From: Fen-1364 sp049515135
GTDB lineage: Bacteria > Spirochaetota > Spirochaetia > SZUA-6 > Fen-1364
Direction of reading: 5' to 3'
Length of the DNA stretch: 64,000 nucleotides
Assembly: GCA_049515135.1 (NCBI GenBank)
Contig: JBEKUJ010000008.1
Span: 1 to 64,000, forward strand
Shown here: positions 7,718-14,580 of the stretch, in pieces
Numbering within the stretch: the first letter of the stretch is position 1
Layout of the letters: every line of letters begins with the position of its first letter
The notes under the pieces: model-generated
The model's database searches: none
What the model was told of the DNA's origin: nothing
The model's input: the letters and a program-made list of their open reading frames with translations, nothing else
Position numbers and translations under genes: made by a program

Positions 7718-8725
7718 CTACCCCGCCACATCTATCATCGGGAGCGAGGCTCCCTGGGCGACGGGGGAAAACCCGTCAAAGGCATCCCCTCCAAGTATAG
7801 TATCGTCAACTTCCATCCCCATGTTATGGAATTTTGCCCCCAGCATGTCCAGTCCCCGACGTGCGGCTGCAAGAAGCGCAGGCTCGTCGCAGAAGATGGA
7901 CAGCGTCTTCTTTTTCCCCTCCAGGGGGAGGAAGAAGGAGATCCCCTCCACGGTCAGGACAAGCCTGAGCGGACGGGCCAGGAACGGATCGTACAGCACC
8001 TTGATGGTGCCTGCCATTCGATCCCGATCCGCGTCGAAGACAAATGGGATGACCACCCAAGTCTGCGCCCTGCCTCTGGCGTGGTTGAATACCTGGACAG
8101 CATCCGGAGCATCGGAGCCTGCCACTGCCAGTCCGGAGGTGAACTCCTTGACGCCCCCCGCCGTATCGGGGAGCGGCCTTCCGCGATAGCGCCGCGGGTC
8201 CCCTCCCCCACGCTCGCCGAAAGAGAAAATTCCCAGGAGGGCGTCCACGCCATGACTTCCAGGATCGATGCCTTTGTCAATGAGGGTGGCGATCAACCGC
8301 GCCCCCTTATGAGCCGGCAGTTTGAGCCGCGCAAGCAGCGCCTTCACTTTGTCGATTGTCTCGGCGCGGATGGGAAGCCCGCTCAGCAGGAGAGCGCGCG
8401 CGATGATCTCGGACGTGGCGCCGCCGGGTATGCCTTCCCGGTGCAACGCTGCTTTCAGCGGTTCCTGCGGCTGATCGGACAGGGACAGCAGCAGACGGCC
8501 TGCGGAAGAGGTGACTCGGGCTTTCAGGACTGAGCCCGGCTCCAGCATGAGCCGTGAATATGCGGGGTATACGCGTCCGCCGATTCCCACCGCCCACTTG
8601 TCCGCGTCCAGCCGCTTGATGACGGTGAGCATGACCGAGTCTCCGGGCCTGAGCCTCAGCCCAGGCCGGAGCGAAATCTGTATGGCGCCGCTTGGGGCGC
8701 CCGGTAACACAAAAGGCCCGCTCAC
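7718..8725 (-). CDS. Putative flagellar FliK/YlqG-like protein
   Basis: A 335-residue protein starting at GTG. Its first 90 residues are beta-rich (GLRLRPGDSVMLTVIKR), the middle has helices (IIARALLLSGLPIRAETIDKVKALLARL), and the C-terminal third (GTIKVLYDPFLARPLRLVLTV) resembles the FliK hook-length-control C-terminal core. I make the assignment mainly from position: YlqG-like FliK relatives commonly precede FlhB2/YlqH genes, and here the FlhB-like gene follows 3 nt later. Sequence support is weak and the gene could be an unrelated spirochaetal protein. Confidence 0.6.
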   Translation of the reverse strand: MSGPFVLPGAPSGAIQISLRPGLRLRPGDSVMLTVIKRLDADKWAVGIGGRVYPAYSRLMLEPGSVLKARVTSSAGRLLLSLSDQPQEPLKAALHREGIPGGATSEIIARALLLSGLPIRAETIDKVKALLARLKLPAHKGARLIATLIDKGIDPGSHGVDALLGIFSFGERGGGDPRRYRGRPLPDTAGGVKEFTSGLAVAGSDAPDAVQVFNHARGRAQTWVVIPFVFDADRDRMAGTIKVLYDPFLARPLRLVLTVEGISFFLPLEGKKKTLSIFCDEPALLAAARRGLDMLGAKFHNMGMEVDDTILGGDAFDGFSPVAQGASLPMIDVAG

Positions 8726-8748
8726 ACCAGGAGCCGGCGCCGCTTCTC

Positions 8749-9171
8749 TCAGCCGTTCTCTGAAGGCTCTGAGGCGGCGGTCTCAGGCTGCTCCGCGGTT
8801 CCCGTCTCCGGCACCCTCGCCCGCCTTCGATGGATGAGCTCCGCGACCTTTGCCGACTTGCCGTACCTGCCGCGCAGGTAGTACAGCTTGGCGCGCCGTA
8901 CCTTGCCTTCCCGCACCCGGACAATCTTGGCGATCTTGGGCGAGTGCAGCGGGAAGATCCTCTCCACCCCGACCCCATAGCTGATCTTACGGACCGTGAA
9001 CGTCTTGCGGAGTCCGTCACGTTTCATTGCGATGACAATGCCTTCGAAAACCTGCACCCGTTCGGTCTTGCCCTCGATGATTTTGTAGTGGACCTTCACC
9101 GTATCGCCGATGCGGAACACCTCCGCCTTCTCTTTGATCTGCTCCGCCTCAAGCGCCTTGATTGCGTTCAT
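8749..9171 (-). CDS. rplS: Large ribosomal subunit protein bL19
   Basis: A 140-residue 50S protein at the subunit interface. It shows the L19 pattern FRIGDTVKVHYKIIEGKTERVQVFEG and the conserved LRGRYGKSAKVAE end. The start is ATG 9171 with GGAG upstream; the longer frame is out of family. It overlaps the end of trmD by 23 nt. The last 20 residues form an acidic Glu/Pro/Thr-rich tail beyond the usual 115 residues. Confidence 0.96.
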   Translation of the reverse strand: MNAIKALEAEQIKEKAEVFRIGDTVKVHYKIIEGKTERVQVFEGIVIAMKRDGLRKTFTVRKISYGVGVERIFPLHSPKIAKIVRVREGKVRRAKLYYLRGRYGKSAKVAELIHRRRARVPETGTAEQPETAASEPSENG

Positions 9172-9922
9172 CTTCGACTCCTTCTTCCCTGATCTTCCCC
9201 AGCAGCTCCCGCGCCTCCTCCGGAAGGCTGTCCGACTCAAGGAGCTCCGGACGGAGCTTCATTGTCTTCTCGACGCTCTTCCTGAGGCGCCACTGGCGTA
9301 TCTTTTCATGATGCCCCGACAGCAGGACATCGGGCACGCTGACGCCCCGAAACACCTCCGGCCTTGTATAGTGAGGGTATTCAAGAAGCCCGGAGGCGAA
9401 GCTCTCCTCCTCCAGCGAATCCCCCGTTATCACGCCCGGTATCAACCGCGCGACTGAATCCACCACCGCCATGGCGGCCACCTCTCCCCCGGAAAGGACA
9501 TAGTCGCCTATGGATATCTCCTCCGTCACGAAGGCATCGATCACCCGCTGGTCCACGCCTTCATATCTCCCGCACAGGAGCGCCAGCTGCTTCTCCTGCG
9601 CAAGCTCCGATGCAAGCACCTGTGTGTACGGGCGTCCCGCAGGAGTCAGGTACGCGACCCGCGGGCCCCCGGCGCCTGCCACCGCGCCCGGCCGGGCGCC
9701 GATTGCCTCAAGGGCCTCGGCGATGGGTTCCGGCTTCATGACCATCCCCGGCCCGCCGCCGTATGCTGCGTCGTCGCAGACCTTGTGCCTGTCTTTCGCG
9801 TAATCGCGAATATCGACAAGCCTGACTTCGATGAGCCCGCGCGCGATGGCCCGCGCCAGTATGGAGCTCGTCAGGAACCCGTCGAAGAGACCCGGGAAAA
9901 GGGTGAGAATGGTGATTATCAC
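9149..9922 (-). CDS. trmD: tRNA (guanine-37-N1)-methyltransferase
   Basis: This SPOUT-family enzyme methylates G37 next to the anticodon with S-adenosylmethionine and so prevents +1 frameshifting. The trefoil-knot motifs are clear: YGGGPGMVMKPEPI, ALLCGRYEGVDQRV and EEISIGDYVLSGGEVAA. The C-terminal LLEYPHYTRPEVFRG and SGHHEKIRQWR elements bind tRNA. At 257 residues it is of usual length. It stands in the classic rpsP-khpA-rimM-trmD-rplS order and overlaps rimM by 4 nt. Confidence 0.97.
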   Translation of the reverse strand: MIITILTLFPGLFDGFLTSSILARAIARGLIEVRLVDIRDYAKDRHKVCDDAAYGGGPGMVMKPEPIAEALEAIGARPGAVAGAGGPRVAYLTPAGRPYTQVLASELAQEKQLALLCGRYEGVDQRVIDAFVTEEISIGDYVLSGGEVAAMAVVDSVARLIPGVITGDSLEEESFASGLLEYPHYTRPEVFRGVSVPDVLLSGHHEKIRQWRLRKSVEKTMKLRPELLESDSLPEEARELLGKIREEGVEDERNQGA

Positions 9923-10464
9923 CGGACGATCTCATCCTCCCTCAGGCAAATCTTCCCGCCGGCCACATCCACCTCACCGATGAAATGATCGGTGAAGGGG
10001 ACAAGGAAGGTCTTGCCGGCCGCGTTCCGGACCTCCAGGAGCTGGGCCGCCGCCCCTTCCCAGACTGAGCGTACGGAGCCAATCAGCTCGTCTCCGAACC
10101 AGATGCTGCACCTGCACAGGTCCGCGGTGTAATACTCGCCTTCCACCAGCCGGGATGCCTTCTCGCGCGGCACCCACATTTCAAAGCCGACAAGACGGCG
10201 CGCTTCCTCAGGAGTATCCACGCCCGCGATCTTCAGCAGGATCCCCTGGGGGGGGTGCGGACGCGCAAGCTCTATCCGAAGCGTTTTCCCCCTTCCCCCC
10301 TTTCTGAAAAGCGCTTCCGTGAGCCCGGCAAAGCGCCCCGGCTCCCCCGAAAAGCTCCTCCCCTTGACCTCGCCGTGAAGGCCATGGGTCCCGGTAATCA
10401 CACCGACTGCCAGGAAATCAGCTGGCATGCCCACACTGTCCCCGAGCGGCAACTCGGCGTGCAT
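9919..10464 (-). CDS. rimM: Ribosome maturation factor RimM
   Basis: RimM helps 16S rRNA processing and assembly of the 30S head and binds uS19. The N-terminal barrel has VGVITGTHGLHGEVKG and a LVGFEMWVPREKA element; the C-terminal PRC-barrel includes GEYYTADL, IGSVRSVWEGAAAQLLEV and the FVPFTDHFIGEVD stretch. A start at an internal ATG (10428), just before ADFLAVGVITG, is equally possible and would remove 12 residues. It follows khpA by 4 nt. Confidence 0.94.
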   Translation of the reverse strand: MHAELPLGDSVGMPADFLAVGVITGTHGLHGEVKGRSFSGEPGRFAGLTEALFRKGGRGKTLRIELARPHPPQGILLKIAGVDTPEEARRLVGFEMWVPREKASRLVEGEYYTADLCRCSIWFGDELIGSVRSVWEGAAAQLLEVRNAAGKTFLVPFTDHFIGEVDVAGGKICLREDEIVR

Positions 10465-10468
10465 CCCG

Positions 10469-10702
10469 TCAGTCCAGGATCTCCAGCACCACGCGCTTGC
10501 CCGACTTGGTCGACGCGGCGCTCAGGAGGGTCCGAATAGCTTTGGCGATGCGGCCATGCTTGCCGATCACCTTCCCGATGTCGCTGTCGGCGACTTTCAG
10601 CTCGAGGATCGTGGACTTCTCCCCCTCGATCATGTTCACGGCCACGCCCGTGGGATCATCCACAAGCGTCTTTGCAATGTACTCCACCAGGTCTTTTTCC
10701 AT
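10469..10702 (-). CDS. khpA: KH-domain RNA-binding protein KhpA
   Basis: A 77-residue protein consisting of one KH domain with the GxxG loop in VIGKHGRIAKAIRTLL. KhpA proteins bind RNA, usually with KhpB, and influence cell division and sRNA regulation in other bacteria. Its place between rpsP and rimM is standard. The 114-nt gap to rpsP contains GC-rich inverted sequences but no clear terminator. Confidence 0.94.
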   Translation of the reverse strand: MEKDLVEYIAKTLVDDPTGVAVNMIEGEKSTILELKVADSDIGKVIGKHGRIAKAIRTLLSAASTKSGKRVVLEILD

Positions 10703-10816
10703 GTGTCACTCCTTTCGCAGAGCAGGAGAAGGCTGAACTACCGGGCGCCTTCCGCCTCCGCGCGCCCCTGGCACAGCGCGGCCGTGCGGAGGGCGTGACA
10801 GGGCTCGGCGCCCCTC

Positions 10817-11062
10817 TTAGGCTCTGGCGCTGCGGTTCAGGAGCCTCTTGACAGTGGCTGACGGAGTGGCTCCCCGTGACAGCCAGTCCTTCACCCGATC
10901 CGCGCTGAAGGATATCTGTTTCTCCTTCCGCTCGATGGGGTGATACAGACCGACCTCCTCCAGCACGCGTCCGTCTCTGGGAGACCGGGAATCCATGACC
11001 ACTATGCGATAGAAAGGCCTCTTTTTTGTTCCGAACCTCTTCAACCTGATGCGCACGCTCAC
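10817..11062 (-). CDS. rpsP: Small ribosomal subunit protein bS16
   Basis: An 81-residue 30S protein beginning MSVRIRLKRFGTKKRPFYRIVV, the bS16 hallmark, with DGRVLEEVGLYHP following. The start is GTG at 11062 with GAGGAGG six nt upstream; it overlaps the ffh stop as GTGA. A longer open frame beginning at 11152 is only an extension into ffh. Confidence 0.95.
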   Translation of the reverse strand: MSVRIRLKRFGTKKRPFYRIVVMDSRSPRDGRVLEEVGLYHPIERKEKQISFSADRVKDWLSRGATPSATVKRLLNRSARA

Positions 11063-12408
11063 TGGCGTCCTCCTCTTTCCCCGGCGCCGAGCTGTGACAG
11101 CACCTGGGCCTGGTATTTCGTGTTCCGCGACATTTTCTTCATCATGAGACACGTCTTCTCGAATTTTTTCAAGAACCGGTTCACTTCGAACACAGAGGTG
11201 CCGCTTCCCCGGGCAATCCTTGCCCGCCGGCCCGGCCCGATAATGCGGTAGTTCCTGCGCTCGGGAAGTGTCATGGACAGGATGATGGCTTCCTCTCTCT
11301 TCATTCCCTTCTCATCGATCTTATCCTCCGCGCCGGACCCTTTGAGCCCCGGCACCATCTCCATGATGGACTGCAGGCTGCCCATCTTCCGCATCCTCCT
11401 GTACTGATCCAGCATATCCTCCAGCGTGAAGGTCTCCGAGGCCAGCTTCTCCTGCAGAGCCAGGGCCTCCCCGACCTCCATGGTCTTCTGCGCCTTCTCC
11501 ACCAGCGTGACCACGTCCCCCATGCCGAGGATCCGGGAGGCGATCCGTTCGGGATGAAACGGCTCAAGCCCGTCCAGCTTCTCGCTGACGCCCACAAACT
11601 TGACCGGCGTCCCGGTAATGCTCTTGACGGAAAGCGCCGCGCCGCCCCGCGTGTCAGAATCAAACTTCGTGAGGATGACGCCCGTGAGGGAGACTTTCTC
11701 ATGGAACTCCCGCGCGATCTCCACGGCGTTCTGACCGGTCATTGCATCCGCCACCAGGAGCACTTCGTCCGGCGCCGCCGCCTTGCGGATCCGAACGAGC
11801 TCCTCCATCAGCGACTCGTCCACCTGCAGACGGCCCGCGGTGTCCACAATAACAACATCATGCTGCTCACGTCGCGCGCGTGACAGGGCCTCCTCCACCA
11901 CGCGCACCGGATCCGTGACAGCCTCCCGGTGAACTTCAACCCCGGCCTTCTGTCCCAGGGCCGCAAGCTGCTCCACGGCGGCCGGTCGCTGAAGGTCCGC
12001 GGCGACAAGGAGGGGCTTGCGGCCCTGGCCCTTGAGCATTACGGCGAGCTTGGCCGCGGTGGTCGTCTTCCCCGAACCCTGGAGGCCGGCCAGCAGGATG
12101 ACGGACTGCGTGTCGGGCCCCTTCAACGCAAGGGCCTGGTTGTGTCCTCCCAGGAGCGCGACCATCCTGTCGTAGATGATCTTCACGAACTGCTGGCCCG
12201 GCGTGACCGAGCGCAGCACTTTCTCCCCGAGCGCCTCCTCGGTGGCCTGGTTCACAAACCTGCGGACCACGCGAAGGTTCACGTCCGCTTCGAGCAAGGC
12301 GATCTTGATTTCGTTGATCGCGTCCAGGATGTTTTTTTCAGATATCTGGGCCTTGCCGCCGATCTGTCTGAGCAGGTCGCCCAGCTTGCCGCTCAATTTC
12401 TCAAGCAT
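11059..12408 (-). CDS. ffh: Signal recognition particle protein Ffh
   Basis: The SRP54 GTPase targets nascent membrane and secreted proteins to the Sec translocon with 4.5S RNA and FtsY. The N domain is residues 1-90; the G domain has GLQGSGKTTTAAKLA (P-loop), VDTAGRLQVD, and TKFDSDTRGG; the M domain contains GMGDVVTLVEK, the methionine-rich helices and the RRARIARGSGTSVFEVN signature. At 449 residues it is full length. It leads a long operon from a strong promoter at 12444-12472. Confidence 0.97.
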   Translation of the reverse strand: MLEKLSGKLGDLLRQIGGKAQISEKNILDAINEIKIALLEADVNLRVVRRFVNQATEEALGEKVLRSVTPGQQFVKIIYDRMVALLGGHNQALALKGPDTQSVILLAGLQGSGKTTTAAKLAVMLKGQGRKPLLVAADLQRPAAVEQLAALGQKAGVEVHREAVTDPVRVVEEALSRARREQHDVVIVDTAGRLQVDESLMEELVRIRKAAAPDEVLLVADAMTGQNAVEIAREFHEKVSLTGVILTKFDSDTRGGAALSVKSITGTPVKFVGVSEKLDGLEPFHPERIASRILGMGDVVTLVEKAQKTMEVGEALALQEKLASETFTLEDMLDQYRRMRKMGSLQSIMEMVPGLKGSGAEDKIDEKGMKREEAIILSMTLPERRNYRIIGPGRRARIARGSGTSVFEVNRFLKKFEKTCLMMKKMSRNTKYQAQVLSQLGAGERGGRQ

Positions 12409-12443
12409 CAGAATCCGTTCTTCGTAAGTATTGAACAGGCCAA

Positions 12444-12472
12444 TATATACCGAGATCGCCGGGCAGTGTCAA
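12444..12472 (-). promoter_or_regulatory. Promoter of the ffh-rpsP-trmD-rplS operon
   Basis: On the minus strand TTGACA (12472-12467), a 17-nt spacer and TATATA (12449-12444; TATATT two nt further) are seen. The leader to the ffh ATG is about 30 nt. This is one of the best sigma70-type promoters of the window and fits strong expression of ribosomal proteins. Confidence 0.65.
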
Positions 12473-12504
12473 GGAGCGGGACCTCTCCTGGGAACGGCCG
12501 GACC

Positions 12505-14028
12505 CTATCTGATCTCGAAGAAATGCCGGTCGATGTATCCTATGCGTTGGCGCGCCCGGGAGGCGAAGGCACTCTCAGGATACTTGTCCAGGATCTCCTT
12601 GTACGTCGCGCGCGCCCGGGCAAGATCACGGAACTGGGAGTCCTGCTCCAGCAGCTGGGCAAGGAGGTAGTCCGCTTCATCGCGCCACCTGCCGTCGGAG
12701 TAGCGGGAGATATACTCTGTCGCTAGATCTATCCCGAGCCCCGCCTCCTGCTTTTCCCTTTCAAGGCGCACAGCGGCAATGAGCGCTTCCTCGAGCCCGG
12801 GGTCTTTCACTGCAAGGAGACGCCTCAGCAGAGAGAGAAGCTGGGGCTGGTCTTTCTGGATCACTGCGATGCGCGCGAGTCCGATGACCGCGCTGTCTCC
12901 GTATTGGCCCCGCTCTGCCAGGTTCTTTGTGAAGTACTTCCCGGCCGCATCATATGCGCCGGTCCGAAAGTACAGCTGGGCTATCTGGTCGTTGAGGCCC
13001 GGGTTGCCCTCCCGGTAGCCCTTGAGCAGCTCGGCGATGGCTGCATCGTATTGACCGACGCTGGAGAGCTTGGCGGCAAAGGCCGGGTCACCAGCCACCT
13101 CGGCCGACGCAGGAGTCTGTTGCTGTCCCTGCGCAACCGCTGCTGAGAAGTCGGCATCGGAAACAACATGGACCCGGACCGTTTCCTTTGACGAAGTCCC
13201 CGTGCTGTTGTCCTGCCTCAGGAAGTCAAGGTCATACGTCCCGAGCTTCAACGCCTTGAAGCTGAACCATGTCTTCCCGTCCCTGGTGTCCTTTCCCTTG
13301 AAGGACATGCCGTCCCCGTCCGGACCTCGGTCCGGAAAGCCAAGGAAAAGAAAGCCCAATCCATCGAGGCCGATCTGCACGTCATCGCCCTGCCGGGCGT
13401 AGATCTCGCGCAGCTTGCCGTACGTCGGAGGAGCACCAGTCTGGGCGCCCGTCGATGCCGATGCCGCCGATGAGCCCCCCTGCGGCTGCGCGCTCTGCTC
13501 CAAGCCCTGCTGGGCGCCCGCCGGCTGTTTTTCTGCACCCGCCTGCTGCCCGGCCGAGGCGGCAGGCTGCTGCGCGCCGGCAGCCGGCCGGGCAGCGGAA
13601 GCCTTGGGCCTGGCAGCCCCAGCGGCCGGCTTCTTCTCCTGCGCACGCGCTGCTGTCAGGTCGTTTTTTCCGCCGGCCCCGGCCGGAGGAGGCTGCGGCA
13701 CCGTGAGCGGAAAGTTCTCGGTTTCTGGAGACCCTGCCGGCTTGACCGACTCCACCTCGGGGCCGGTCCGCGACTGCGGCGCAGCCGGCAAGCCCAGCGC
13801 CACGTCCGGCCGATCTGCGGTCCCCTGCGACGCCTGCTCGGGCGGCAGCGAATCCTCGGCCGGGCTCCGGCCGCCCATCGCCTGAGAAGGCTGCGCCACA
13901 GGAGACGTCGCCGGGGGAGGGTTGTCCTGCTGACTCTGTTGAGATGTCTTCTGCTGCGGACCCGAAGCGCACGAGAGAACCGTCAACCCTAGTACGGCGA
14001 AAAGAAAAACCTCCGGAAGTCTTCGCAT
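12505..14028 (-). CDS. Lipoprotein with low-complexity linker and TPR domain
   Basis: A 507-residue protein starting at ATG 14028, which has a GGAGGGGGG ribosome site. The signal peptide ends with a lipobox (LTVLSC). Residues about 25-215 are Gln/Pro/Ala/Gly-rich and disordered, with many AAGAQQ-like runs. The next 100 residues form a beta domain (LDGLGFLFLGFPDRGPDGDG). The C-terminal half has TPR-type helices (AYDAAGKYFTKNLAERGQ; ARATYKEILDKYPESAFASRA) of the BamD/YbgF kind. It probably sits in the outer or inner membrane facing the periplasm and may hold a division or envelope complex. It lies downstream of smc. Confidence 0.78.
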   Translation of the reverse strand: MRRLPEVFLFAVLGLTVLSCASGPQQKTSQQSQQDNPPPATSPVAQPSQAMGGRSPAEDSLPPEQASQGTADRPDVALGLPAAPQSRTGPEVESVKPAGSPETENFPLTVPQPPPAGAGGKNDLTAARAQEKKPAAGAARPKASAARPAAGAQQPAASAGQQAGAEKQPAGAQQGLEQSAQPQGGSSAASASTGAQTGAPPTYGKLREIYARQGDDVQIGLDGLGFLFLGFPDRGPDGDGMSFKGKDTRDGKTWFSFKALKLGTYDLDFLRQDNSTGTSSKETVRVHVVSDADFSAAVAQGQQQTPASAEVAGDPAFAAKLSSVGQYDAAIAELLKGYREGNPGLNDQIAQLYFRTGAYDAAGKYFTKNLAERGQYGDSAVIGLARIAVIQKDQPQLLSLLRRLLAVKDPGLEEALIAAVRLEREKQEAGLGIDLATEYISRYSDGRWRDEADYLLAQLLEQDSQFRDLARARATYKEILDKYPESAFASRARQRIGYIDRHFFEIR

Positions 14029-14065
14029 CGGTTCCCCCCTCCCGAGGCCGATCATGTCTACGAGG

Positions 14066-14134
14066 CGCCATCCATGGCTAGTGTCGGCCTTTCGGCCGTC
14101 CCTGGCCTCGGCCTCCCTCGCCATCCATGGCTAG
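14066..14134. repeat. Short direct repeat between two genes
   Basis: A 16-nt sequence, CGCCATCCATGGCTAG, occurs at 14066-14081 and again exactly at 14119-14134. The second copy includes the stop codon of the membrane protein gene. The 37 nt between are GC-rich with GGCC-type inverted pieces. It looks like a small tandem duplication rather than a regulatory site. Confidence 0.7.
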
Positions 14135-14580
14135 GGCACCTTCTCGAACATGCTCTCCAAGTTCCTGTCATTGATTGCACTGATCGTGTCCGTGGCAATC
14201 TGGCGGGGTGAGACCCAGAACTTCTCGACGTTCTCCCGGCTCCACCGAAGGAGACGCGGACGGAAAGGATAGTACTCCGCAGGCTTGTCCGCGGGGGGCG
14301 CAGCGGGCAGGAGAAAATCACTGACCGACAACTCCTCCTCCGTCTGAGGCGCCGGGAGGCTAACCTGCGATTCGCGCTCCTGCGCTGCAGACCTGCGTTC
14401 CCGGGAGTTGAATGAGACGGTCAAAACGATCAGGGTGATCACGGCGGAGGCAACAGCGACCGCCGCGATGACAAGCACCTCGCGGCCCGGCATTCTACGC
14501 GCTTCGCCGCGCGCCAGCCCTCCGCGGCTCAGGACTTCACGAAGCTTCTCAAGCCTGGGCAGCCGAAGGAATAGTTTCAC
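14131..14580 (-). CDS. Single-span membrane protein, function unknown
   Basis: A 149-residue protein starting at GTG 14580. Residues 1-30 are basic, then one transmembrane helix (VLVIAAVAVASAVITLIVLTV) anchors a periplasmic domain. The tail has PAEYYPFRPRLLRWSRENVEKFWV and ends in a helix. No known domain is recognised. Its start overlaps the 3' end of smc by 32 nt, and it is followed by the TPR lipoprotein, so the three may form an operon. Confidence 0.65.
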   Translation of the reverse strand: MKLFLRLPRLEKLREVLSRGGLARGEARRMPGREVLVIAAVAVASAVITLIVLTVSFNSRERRSAAQERESQVSLPAPQTEEELSVSDFLLPAAPPADKPAEYYPFRPRLLRWSRENVEKFWVSPRQIATDTISAINDRNLESMFEKVP

